A stretch of 64,000 nucleotides of DNA from JALZVT01 sp039029135 (GTDB lineage: Bacteria > Pseudomonadota > Gammaproteobacteria > Pseudomonadales > Azotimanducaceae), in the NCBI GenBank assembly GCA_039029135.1, contig JBCCGT010000003.1:124001-188000 (forward strand). The letters are read 5' to 3'. This document shows, one piece after another, positions 52,743 through 60,768 of this stretch (position 1 is its first letter; the number at the start of each line of letters is the position of its first letter). The position numbers and the translations under genes were made by a program. A model generated the notes under the pieces. It worked only from the letters and a program-made list of their open reading frames with translations, was not told where the DNA came from and searched no databases.

Positions 52743-53491
52743 GTCAGGCAATCGATCGACTGCGTCAACTGCTCGACGACGCGCAGCGCCTCGTCGTTTT
52801 CACGGGCGCCGGGATAAGTACGGAGTCGGGCATTCCGGATTTTCGCAGTCCTGGTACCGGACTGTGGACCAAGATCAAACCGATCATGTTCGATGACTTC
52901 GTCGCCAGCGAGAGCGTGCGGCAGGAGTCCTGGGCGCGGCGCTTCGACGGCGACCGCAAGATGGAGAGCGCCCGACCGAACAAGGGTCACGAGGCGGTGT
53001 TTGAGCTGGTCCGGCGCGGCACCTGCGGTCACGTCATCACACAAAACGTCGACAATCTGCACCAAGACTCTGGCATCGACCCCGCGACCATCATCGAACT
53101 GCATGGCAACGCGACCTACGCAAGCTGTCTGAGCTGCGGCGCGCGCTATGAGATGGCCGATCTCGAAGCGCAGTATCGCAGCGGGGGCCGAGTGGAACCC
53201 TGCGCCGCCTGCGGCGGCATCGTGAAGAGCGCAACCATCTCTTTTGGTCAGGCGATGCCGGAGGCCGAGATGCGCCGCGCGCAGGCAGCCACCGAGGCCT
53301 GCGATCTGTTCATGGTGATTGGCTCGTCGCTGTCGGTCTATCCCGCCGCTGGCTTTCCCGAGCTTGCGAAGCGCCTCGGCGCGGGTCTGGTCATTCTCAA
53401 TCGCGACGAAACACCGCTCGATCCGATCGCGGACCTGGTGGTTCACGAGGAGATTGGCCAGGCGCTGTCGTTCGCGGTAGGCATCAACTGA
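52733..53491 (+). CDS. Sir2-family NAD-dependent protein deacylase
   Basis: 252-residue sirtuin; the start at 52733 or the ATG six bases later are both possible. NAD-binding motifs VFTGAGISTESGIPDFRSP and TQNVDNLHQDSG, the catalytic His in IELHGN, a four-Cys zinc site (CLSC and CAAC) and VIGSSLSVYPAAG. It removes acyl groups from lysines, using NAD. Neighbouring genes for nicotinamide riboside uptake and phosphorylation (54392-55620) suggest an NAD-related neighbourhood. Confidence 0.94.
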   Translation: MSMSQAIDRLRQLLDDAQRLVVFTGAGISTESGIPDFRSPGTGLWTKIKPIMFDDFVASESVRQESWARRFDGDRKMESARPNKGHEAVFELVRRGTCGHVITQNVDNLHQDSGIDPATIIELHGNATYASCLSCGARYEMADLEAQYRSGGRVEPCAACGGIVKSATISFGQAMPEAEMRRAQAATEACDLFMVIGSSLSVYPAAGFPELAKRLGAGLVILNRDETPLDPIADLVVHEEIGQALSFAVGIN

Positions 53492-53529
53492 GCGCGCCGA
53501 GTGCCGCCGTCCGCGCGCACGCCCGCGCG

Positions 53530-54375
53530 GTGCTGGCGAGCCTCTGTCCGGATTGGCGCGACGTGCGCTGGGGCGAGTTTTTGGACGGCGGCTACTCGAA
53601 CTTCAATTTTCGCCTGCGCTACCAGGGCCGCGAATGCGTGCTCCGCGTGCCGCCGCCGCAGCGAACGATCGCGGCCGACGCCAGCGTGCTGCCCGAGGCG
53701 CTGCTGATGGCCACGGTGGCTGCGTGCAATGCGGGTCCAAACCTGCTGTCCAGCCCGGCGATCCTTGCCTATAACGCAACGCAGGGCGCTCAGGTCAGCG
53801 AGTGGGCCCCTGCCCCGCTGCTCGCGGAGAGCGCGCCCGTGGCGCCCGAACGGCTCGGCCACATGCTGGCGACTTTCCACGCTCGCCTGGCGCCGCTCCG
53901 CGATCTGCTGGTCGAGCACGACCGAAGCGACGCCGGCCTCGCGCGGCTGTTAGAGCGCGCCGGGGTCGCGCCCGAGCAGGTCCAGGGCCCCGCGGCCGCT
54001 GACCGCGTACCCGCGCACGGCGACTTGAATCCCTGGAACCTGCTGTACGATGGTGTCGCCTGGACCGTGCTCGACTGGGAGTCGGTTGCGCTACTGGAAC
54101 CCGCGTTCGACATGGCGACGCTGCTCGAGGGCGTACGCGGCCTGGGCTGGCCCTGGCCGAGCGACGGCGACGCGCGAGCGCTCGCGGCCTATGCCGAACA
54201 CGGCGGCGACGCCATCTCGCCGCGTGCTTTTGCCGCGGCCCTCGAACGCTTCGAATGGCGTGAGTGGGCATGGGCGGTCGCCCAACTAAGAGCAGGCAAT
54301 CGACGCGATGAAATCGAGGCGCAGCGCGCGACGTACGGGCGCCGTTTGCGGGCGCGGGGTCACACGCTGCCGTAG
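53530..54375 (+). CDS. APH/choline-kinase-like phosphotransferase
   Basis: 281-residue small-molecule kinase from the GTG at 53530; a few more upstream codons could be coding. Catalytic loop VPAHGDLNPWNLLYDG (H-G-D-x2-x-x-N) and metal site VLDWESVALLEPAFDMATLL are clear. N-terminal nucleotide loop GGYSNFNFRL. It resembles choline/ethanolamine kinase and thiamine kinase relatives within the aminoglycoside phosphotransferase superfamily. The substrate is not determinable. Confidence 0.85.
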   Translation: MLASLCPDWRDVRWGEFLDGGYSNFNFRLRYQGRECVLRVPPPQRTIAADASVLPEALLMATVAACNAGPNLLSSPAILAYNATQGAQVSEWAPAPLLAESAPVAPERLGHMLATFHARLAPLRDLLVEHDRSDAGLARLLERAGVAPEQVQGPAAADRVPAHGDLNPWNLLYDGVAWTVLDWESVALLEPAFDMATLLEGVRGLGWPWPSDGDARALAAYAEHGGDAISPRAFAAALERFEWREWAWAVAQLRAGNRRDEIEAQRATYGRRLRARGHTLP

Positions 54376-54377
54376 CA

Positions 54378-54395
54378 CTGAGCCGTGCCGCTCAG
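54378..54395. terminator. Small hairpin at convergent gene ends
   Basis: CTGAGC and GCTCAG form a perfect 6-bp stem around CGTGCC between the kinase gene and the stop codon of the NadR-like gene. Weak evidence for a bidirectional terminator. Confidence 0.35.
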
Positions 54396-54964
54396 CCCCG
54401 CTCCCAGGCGGCGAGCAGGCCGCGGGCGCAGTCGAGCCGCGCCGGTCCGCGCCCGCTCACCACGCCGTACAGCGCCTGCGCTGGCATGGCGGCGGCGTCC
54501 GCCAAGCCCTGCAGACGGCGCTCGTGCCAATCGTAGAGACGCTCACGCTCTGCGGAATGTTCGCGCAGCGGATCACGTTCCCAGGGTAGGTCCGGTTGGC
54601 ACAGCAGATAGTAGCGTGGCCTCTGCGCGAGCCAGCGATCGAGCAGGTCGAGAAAGGTCGGCGGCGGCGCGCCGAAGCGTTCGCGCCACCACAGCTCGAG
54701 TACGAGCGCATCCGTATCCAGGATCGTCAGGCCGTCCGCAGGATGCGCGCAGGTTTCCGCCGCATATTGGCGCTGGGCGATGTGCAGCAGATCCTGCGGC
54801 GTATAGCCGGTCGACGGCGCGCCGGTCAGGTAGTCCCGCGCGACCTCGGCCACCCAGATGCCGCCGCGATCTGCGGCCAGGTCATGCGCGAGCGTCGACT
54901 TGCCGCAGGACTCGGGGCCAGTGACGACCACGACTCGACGCGGCGGATGCCGTTCGCCGGGCAT
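54392..54964 (-). CDS. NadR-type ribosylnicotinamide kinase (AAA ATPase)
   Basis: 190 residues from the ATG at 54964; the longer open frame upstream lies over pnuC and is not part of the protein. P-loop VVVTGPESCGKSTLAHDLA, then WVAEVARDYL and ILDTDALVLELWW, as in the kinase half of NadR. It should phosphorylate nicotinamide riboside to NMN in the cytoplasm. It lacks the N-terminal regulator and adenylyltransferase parts of enteric NadR. Five bases separate it from pnuC, its natural transport partner. Confidence 0.87.
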   Translation of the reverse strand: MPGERHPPRRVVVVTGPESCGKSTLAHDLAADRGGIWVAEVARDYLTGAPSTGYTPQDLLHIAQRQYAAETCAHPADGLTILDTDALVLELWWRERFGAPPPTFLDLLDRWLAQRPRYYLLCQPDLPWERDPLREHSAERERLYDWHERRLQGLADAAAMPAQALYGVVSGRGPARLDCARGLLAAWERG

Positions 54965-54969
54965 CGCGC

Positions 54970-55620
54970 TCAGGCGGCGTCGACTGGTCGGGCCGGCGTG
55001 TGCGGCGCTGTCTGCAGGCTGGCGTGCCACGCGCGGTAGCCGATCACCGCCAGCCCCAGATAAACGAGATACAGCACGCCGTAAAACAGCAAGCTGGTGT
55101 CTCCCGCAGCAGCCTTCAGGAAGTACAGGGTGCTGGCGGCAATATCGATGCCGAACCACAGCACCCAGCTATCGAGGTATTTGCGGGCCTGTAGCCACAT
55201 GGCGAACAGACTGAAGACGGTCGTAGCCGCGTCCGCATACGCGAAGTCCGCGTCGGTCGCGCGATGCATGAACGTGCCGAGCGCGAGCGTCCCAAGCACC
55301 GCGAGTGCGCCACCTGCCGCGAGTAGCGCGGGGCCTGCGCGGGTCACCGGTAGCTCGCTGGTGCTGTCACGATCGCCGCCACGTAGCCAGTACCACCAGC
55401 CGTAGAGATTGAGACCGACGTAAAACACGTGCAGCAGCAGATCGGAGTACAGCCGCGCCTCCGCGAAGACATAGACGCTGACCACCGCGTACAGCGTGCC
55501 GATCGGCCAGGTCCAGATGCTCTGCCGGATGAGCAGCACGACCGCCAGCAGTCCTGTAATCAGGCCGAACAGACCGAACGGGTCTGTCAGTGCAGCCAAG
55601 ATCGTGTCGGTGGCGTCCAT
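54970..55620 (-). CDS. pnuC: Nicotinamide riboside transporter PnuC
   Basis: 216-residue membrane protein with about seven hydrophobic helices. Family motifs VFYVGLNLYGWWYWLRG and MWLQARKYLDSWVLWFGIDIAASTLYF are clear, as is the C-terminal region VLYLVYLGLAVIGYRAW. It imports nicotinamide riboside, trapped by the kinase encoded immediately downstream. Confidence 0.92.
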   Translation of the reverse strand: MDATDTILAALTDPFGLFGLITGLLAVVLLIRQSIWTWPIGTLYAVVSVYVFAEARLYSDLLLHVFYVGLNLYGWWYWLRGGDRDSTSELPVTRAGPALLAAGGALAVLGTLALGTFMHRATDADFAYADAATTVFSLFAMWLQARKYLDSWVLWFGIDIAASTLYFLKAAAGDTSLLFYGVLYLVYLGLAVIGYRAWHASLQTAPHTPARPVDAA

Positions 55621-55779
55621 CGTGGTCGAGATTCCTGTGTCGCTGCTGCCAGTGTACTGGTCGAGGCGGCCGCTGTGCGATCGGCCGGCCGATCCGCGGC
55701 CCGCGACCGCGCCGCGAACAGGCTACAATCGGCTTTCTTAAGATGCCGCAGAGGGTGGCGCACAGCGCCGGGCAACGCG

Positions 55780-56481
55780 ATGGCGAAGACGATAGCGATC
55801 GTCGAGGACGATCCGGATCAGCGAGCGAACTACACGGACGCGATCACCAAGAAAGGCTACGAGGTTGTCGCGTTTGGCTCGCGCGCCGAAGCGCTGGACG
55901 GCTTCGAGCGCAAGCTTCCCGATCTCGCAATCCTGGACATCATTCTAGGCGACGAGATAGACGCCGGTTTCCAAATCTGTCGCGATCTGCTCAGCCGTTC
56001 GCCGTCGCTGCCGGTGATCTTTTTGACCGAACGAATCGACGAGATCGACAAGATCTCCGGTCTGCGCCTCGGCGCTTGGGACTATCTGCCGAAACCGATC
56101 TCACTTGAGTATCTGGCCGAGCGAATTTCCTCGCTGCTGCGCATCAACGAGGCGCGCGAGAAAGAAACCGCAGAGCAGAGCGACAGCGCGCGCCACATTG
56201 GCGATCTAACGCTCGATCAAGAGGCGCTGTTGGTCTCCTGGAAGGGCACGCGTATCGATCTCTCCGGCACCGAGTTTCGAATGCTCGCCAAGCTCGTCCG
56301 GGCGCCGGGTCACGCGGTCAGCTACGAAACCCTGATGAACGCGACCATGCAGAGCCTCGTCACGAACAACACGATCAACACGCATATGCGCAACATCCGC
56401 AAGAAGTTCGAGAAGGCGGACGCGGACTTTGCCTGCATCAAGAGCGAGTACGGCTTCGGCTATCGCTGGTCGACCGGTTGA
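55780..56481 (+). CDS. pdsR: Response regulator, PdsR-like
   Basis: 233-residue OmpR-type response regulator. Receiver domain: IAIVEDDPDQRANY (acidic pair), LAILDIILGDEID (phospho-acceptor Asp near 52), LTERIDEIDKI, and LPKPISLEYLAERI (conserved Lys). Winged-helix domain from about 140 with LSGTEFRMLAKLVRAPGHAVSYETLM and SEYGFGYRW. Overall sequence resembles the proteobacterial dedicated sortase system regulator as I remember it; no sortase gene is in the window. The partner histidine kinase starts 3 bp downstream. Confidence 0.88.
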   Translation: MAKTIAIVEDDPDQRANYTDAITKKGYEVVAFGSRAEALDGFERKLPDLAILDIILGDEIDAGFQICRDLLSRSPSLPVIFLTERIDEIDKISGLRLGAWDYLPKPISLEYLAERISSLLRINEAREKETAEQSDSARHIGDLTLDQEALLVSWKGTRIDLSGTEFRMLAKLVRAPGHAVSYETLMNATMQSLVTNNTINTHMRNIRKKFEKADADFACIKSEYGFGYRWSTG

Positions 56482-56484
56482 CCG

Positions 56485-58665
56485 ATGCGCATCTGGAACC
56501 GCTTCGGCGGCCCCAGACTCGGCACTAAGCTCGCTCTGCTGGGGCTGCTGCTGCTCGTGGTGCCCTGGTTCAGTTATCGCCAGCTCGTCGCGATGGAAGA
56601 CCTGCTGATCCAGGGACAGTCGAACACGCAGCTGCTCATGGCAGAGGGTATCTCCACGCTCTTCAACGGCCGCGATCAGCTGTTTTCTGATCTGCCGATC
56701 TCCACCGCGGACTACGAGGCCCTGTACGCGTACCCGGTAGACACGGACGCCCGCCTCGACGGCCTGCTCGAGGACTGGGGCGAAGGCTTCGACGATCGAC
56801 TGCTGCGTTTCGGCGCTGCTCGAGACGGCGGCGCCACCGACGGCACGATGGACGTGGTTATCGGCGAAAAGGACGAGTATCTCTGGGGTTTCGTGCGCGT
56901 ATTCGATGAGACGCCGGTGTTCAGAGATACCAACACGCTGAGCCTCGACCGTGCCGATCACCTGCGCCTGAGCTTCATTCGCGCCGACGGCGAAGACGGC
57001 CGTATCACGCTCACGCTACCGGGTCCCGGCGTCCAAAGCGCGTTTCGCGTCGACGAGAACTGGCGCCGCGCCACCACAGGCCGCCCCGAGGCGCAGATTC
57101 GCGGCTTCAGCCGCGTGACCAACGATGGCTACGAGCTGGAGTTTCGTCTGCCGCTCGAGATGCTCGGCTCGAAGCGCTACTTCGCGATGATTTGGGCAGA
57201 CGTGGACGATCCGGCGGAGCGCGCGATTGAGCGCATGACGCAGACCCTGCCGACCGCGGGCAAGGAGAGCTTCGAACTCGTCGTGTTTCGCTCCCAGGAG
57301 TTGCTGGACATCATCGAGGGCTTGGGCTACGCCGGCGCACGGGTCATCGTCATCGACTCAGAGGAACGCGTGCGCGCGGAAACGGGTAGCGTCCAGGGCA
57401 CCGTCAATAGCGAACCGGAAGGCAGTTTTGGTCTGGCCTTCCGGCAGTTCTTCTCTCGCATACGACCGACCCTGCATCGGTTGGTTACGGGCCAGGAGTG
57501 GCCGATTGCCGAGCCGACCCGCAGGATAGACGACGTGATCGCGTCCGCGCTGCGCGGCGAACCCAACTGGCTGCAGCGCACCGTTGAGGAACAACAGGAG
57601 GTCATCATTGCGGCCCATCCGATCGTGTCGCGCGACCGGATTCTTGGCGCTGTCATGGTCGAGCAAAACACCGCCCAGATCCTGAGTTTTCAGCGCACGG
57701 CGCTCGAGGAACTGATCCTCCTGTCGGTGCTGAGTCTCTTGATTGTGTTCGTTGCGCTGATCGCGTTCGCCGGGCGGCTGGCCTGGCGCATTCGATCGCT
57801 GCGCCAGGAGGCTTCCGCCGCGATCGATCAGCATGGCCGGCTGAAAACGAGCGGCCTGAAGAGCGAAATGACCGCCGGCGACGAGATCGGCGATCTGGCC
57901 CGCAGCGTCTCGAACATGCTCTCGAAGCTGCACTCGCACAACCGCTTTCTCGAGAATATGCCGCGCACCCTCAGACACGAGATCAACAACCCGCTGAATA
58001 CGCTGAGCACGTCGCTGCAGAACCTGGCCGAAGAAATACCGGGCATACAAACGTCGAAGTACCTCGATAGCGCCAAGCGCGGTGTGCTGCGCATCGGCCA
58101 GATCGTGCAGAATCTCGCGGACGCGGCCAACCTCGAAGAGGCGCTCGAGGCGGAGGAACTCGAGACCCTCGACATCCAGGAACTGCTAGAAAACTACGTT
58201 GCGAACTGTTCGCTAAACCACAAGACGACATCGTTCGTGTATCGCGGCGTCGACCGGCCTGCGTATGCGCGGGTCGCCGACTATCGAATCGAACAGCTGC
58301 TCGACAAGATCGTGGATAACGCGGTGGACTTCCATCGCTCGAACAGTCCGATCAAGGTGCAGCTCGACGTGACTCGCGATGCGCTGCGGATCTCTGTGGC
58401 CAATCGCGGTCCGCTGCTGCCTGCGGACGCGCAGACTACGCTGTTCGACTCCATGGTGAGCCACCGCGACAGCCACAGCCAGCTGCACTTCGGCCTCGGT
58501 CTCTACGTCGTTCGGCTGATCGCTGAATATCACGGCGGCAGCGCGCAGGCCAGCAATCTGGCCGATGGCAGCGGTGTTGTGTTCGTCGTGCAGCTACCGC
58601 TGGCCGCGCCCCCGGCGCGACGGGCGAGCGGCAGCGATGACTACGCGCAGGTAGCGGCAGGCTAA
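56485..58665 (+). CDS. pdsS: Sensor histidine kinase, PdsS-like
   Basis: 726-residue membrane sensor kinase. First helix at residues 15-33, a large periplasmic sensor domain (about 35-405), second helix near 410-430, a HAMP-like linker (EMTAGDEIGDLARSVSNM), then the H-box PRTLRHEINNPLNTLSTSLQNL and an ATPase domain with LLDKIVDNAVDFH, FGLGLYVVRLIAEYHGG. The long sensor domain resembles the kinase of the dedicated sortase system. It pairs with the response regulator gene 3 bp upstream. The signal is unknown. Confidence 0.87.
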   Translation: MRIWNRFGGPRLGTKLALLGLLLLVVPWFSYRQLVAMEDLLIQGQSNTQLLMAEGISTLFNGRDQLFSDLPISTADYEALYAYPVDTDARLDGLLEDWGEGFDDRLLRFGAARDGGATDGTMDVVIGEKDEYLWGFVRVFDETPVFRDTNTLSLDRADHLRLSFIRADGEDGRITLTLPGPGVQSAFRVDENWRRATTGRPEAQIRGFSRVTNDGYELEFRLPLEMLGSKRYFAMIWADVDDPAERAIERMTQTLPTAGKESFELVVFRSQELLDIIEGLGYAGARVIVIDSEERVRAETGSVQGTVNSEPEGSFGLAFRQFFSRIRPTLHRLVTGQEWPIAEPTRRIDDVIASALRGEPNWLQRTVEEQQEVIIAAHPIVSRDRILGAVMVEQNTAQILSFQRTALEELILLSVLSLLIVFVALIAFAGRLAWRIRSLRQEASAAIDQHGRLKTSGLKSEMTAGDEIGDLARSVSNMLSKLHSHNRFLENMPRTLRHEINNPLNTLSTSLQNLAEEIPGIQTSKYLDSAKRGVLRIGQIVQNLADAANLEEALEAEELETLDIQELLENYVANCSLNHKTTSFVYRGVDRPAYARVADYRIEQLLDKIVDNAVDFHRSNSPIKVQLDVTRDALRISVANRGPLLPADAQTTLFDSMVSHRDSHSQLHFGLGLYVVRLIAEYHGGSAQASNLADGSGVVFVVQLPLAAPPARRASGSDDYAQVAAG

Positions 58666-58687
58666 CGGATCCGCCTGCAACCCGGGC

Positions 58688-59590
58688 TCAGACCAGTCGG
58701 TAGCTCGCCTCTATCGTGACTTCGCCGTCGGTCGCGATGGTGCCTTTCTGCACCATGAACTCGATCGCAGCCCAGACGCTGCGAGCCGCCGCGGGATACA
58801 TGAACTCGGGTAGGCCGGCGTACATCTCGGGCACCATCGCCTCGATTCGATCGACGCCGCGGCTGATACAGGCACTGATCTGCGCCTCTCGCTCCAGCCG
58901 ATGCTCGATGAACTTGCGAACGAACGGCTTCGGGTCTTCTATGGCGGGTCCATGGGTGGGCCAGTAGACGCGATCGTCGCGCTCCAGCAGCTTGTCGAGG
59001 CTAGCCATATAGGCCTGCATGTCGCCGTCCGGCGGCGAGATGATGCTGGTCGACCAGCCCATGACATGATCGCCGGAGAACAGCGCGTCGCCCTCTCGAT
59101 AGGCGAAGCAGATATGATTCGAGGTATGCCCCGGGGTGTACACGCACTCGACGCTCCAGTCGCCGCCCTCGATCACGTCGCCGTCGCGTACCTCGACGTC
59201 GGGCAGAAAGTCCATATCGCCGCCCTCCTCGACCGGTACGCCGGCGGCGATCTTACCGGCGCCGTGAGGTCCGTAAGCGTAGGTAGGCGCGTTTGTGTAA
59301 CGCCTCAGCAGCGCGCAGCCCGGGGAATGGTCCATGTGTGTATGCGTGACCAGCACGTGGCTGATCTCTTCATCCCCGAGTCCGCGAACGAGCGCATCGA
59401 TATGTGCCTCGTCGGCCGGTCCGGGATCGATGACCGCGACCTGACCGGTGCCGATGATGTAGGTGCCGGTGCCGTGCAAGGTGAAGGGGCCGGGGTTCTC
59501 CGCTACGATGCGGCGAATCCCGGGTGCGACGCTTTCGATCTTGCGATAGTTGAATTCGAGATCGCGGCTAAAAGGAATCTGGACGCCCAT
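58688..59590 (-). CDS. Metallo-beta-lactamase-fold hydrolase
   Basis: 300-residue MBL-fold enzyme with the metal motif VTHTHMDHSPGC (H-x-H-x-D-H), later CVYTPGHTSNHICF, FSGDHVMGW and YWPTHGPAIEDP. A C-terminal winged-helix-like part from about 215 is typical of LACTB2-type hydrolases. Function may be thioester, lactone or RNA hydrolysis; not decided by sequence. Confidence 0.9.
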   Translation of the reverse strand: MGVQIPFSRDLEFNYRKIESVAPGIRRIVAENPGPFTLHGTGTYIIGTGQVAVIDPGPADEAHIDALVRGLGDEEISHVLVTHTHMDHSPGCALLRRYTNAPTYAYGPHGAGKIAAGVPVEEGGDMDFLPDVEVRDGDVIEGGDWSVECVYTPGHTSNHICFAYREGDALFSGDHVMGWSTSIISPPDGDMQAYMASLDKLLERDDRVYWPTHGPAIEDPKPFVRKFIEHRLEREAQISACISRGVDRIEAMVPEMYAGLPEFMYPAAARSVWAAIEFMVQKGTIATDGEVTIEASYRLV

Positions 59591-59646
59591 GGTGCTCTCT
59601 CTCCTACCCTCTTCGTTCCGGATTGCTGGCCTGATGACTGCCAGGT

Positions 59647-60768
59647 TCAGATCAACAGGCTCGCGGCCGCAGCCGCGAGCATAGCGGCGACCGCCGCGAT
59701 AAACACCCAGCGCGGTCGCGGACGGCCGGGCCCCGCCTCCGTCACGTGAAACTTAAGCGTCACGTTACCGATACTGACAAAGTCGCCCGACGTCAGCTTG
59801 GTGTTCACGACGGCTGCGCCGTTGACGCGCGTGCCGTTCGTGGAAAACAGGTTCGCGATGGCCACACCGTCCGCTCGGTAGACCACCTCCGCATGTCGGG
59901 CCGAGACGCTGGGCTCATCGATGCGGATCTCGGTGCCGGCCTCACGGCCGATGGTCGTGGTGCCGAAGCGCAGCGGAAACACCTGACCGGCGATGGGTGC
60001 ATTTTGACCGATCAGATAGCTGCCCGGCAGCTGCGGTTCAGGCGCCGACACCGTGGCGTCGACATCGACCGCGCGCATCTCAATGGTGCCCTGGATTTCC
60101 TCACCGGGCGCCACGGGCATACGTAGTGGGTTGTCGAGCTCGCCGGCGGCCCGCTCGCGCATCGGAGTGAGATCCTGCCCCTGGGCGATGACCTGCATGA
60201 CGATCTGATCGAAGGCCAGTTCATCGCCGTGGAACAGCCGACAGCCGCCGCACAGGCGCTTGCCGTTAACGAAGGTGCCGTTCGACGAATTGAGATCGGT
60301 GAGCCATAGCAGTCCGGCGGAAACGAACAGGCGCGCGTGCTCGCGGGAGATGTGGCTGTTGTTGAAGCTGATGCCGGCGCGCGGTGAGCGTCCGATCGTC
60401 AGCGCGCCCCGAATACGTATCTTTTCGCCTTTGTAGTGCGCGTGCCAGATCGGTTCTTCCGCGATCCCGCCGCGATCGATGAGTCGAATGCGATTCGAGC
60501 CGACGCCGATGACGTCGCCCGGCGCGATGCGCCAGGGCTGATCGATGTGCGCATCGTTGACCTCCAGCACCGCCTCGCCCAGCGGCACGACCAGTACGCC
60601 GCGCTCATCGAGCTGGCCGCGCGCGTGATAGTCGTCGACGTCTTCGCCAGGCACGATGAGGTCGTTGTCCAGATGCCGGCCGAGCGTGAACGCCTCGGTT
60701 ACCGGGAAGTCGCTGTCCGGCTCGGCCTCGTTGACGAGGTACAGGTCTTCAGGGGTTTGCCCAGTCAT
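59647..60768 (-). CDS. FHA-domain membrane protein
   Basis: 373 residues from the ATG at 60768; the first 20 bp overlap the kinase gene upstream. Three FHA modules: a degenerate one at the N-terminus (TLGRHLDNDLIVPGEDVDDYHARG), a canonical one (TIGRSPRAGISFNNSHISREHARL ends in S-R-E-H; NSSNGTFVNG), and another (TIGREAGTEIRIDEPSVSARHAEV with S-x-R-H; STNGTRVNG). A single C-terminal helix anchors it to the membrane. FHA domains bind phosphothreonine, so it is a likely partner or substrate of the adjacent kinase. Confidence 0.88.
   Translation of the reverse strand: MTGQTPEDLYLVNEAEPDSDFPVTEAFTLGRHLDNDLIVPGEDVDDYHARGQLDERGVLVVPLGEAVLEVNDAHIDQPWRIAPGDVIGVGSNRIRLIDRGGIAEEPIWHAHYKGEKIRIRGALTIGRSPRAGISFNNSHISREHARLFVSAGLLWLTDLNSSNGTFVNGKRLCGGCRLFHGDELAFDQIVMQVIAQGQDLTPMRERAAGELDNPLRMPVAPGEEIQGTIEMRAVDVDATVSAPEPQLPGSYLIGQNAPIAGQVFPLRFGTTTIGREAGTEIRIDEPSVSARHAEVVYRADGVAIANLFSTNGTRVNGAAVVNTKLTSGDFVSIGNVTLKFHVTEAGPGRPRPRWVFIAAVAAMLAAAAASLLI

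Noticed and set aside
54965..55159. N-terminal 65-residue extension of the NadR-like kinase
   Set aside because: It is an out-of-frame reading of the pnuC gene; the P-loop domain begins right after the ATG at 54964.
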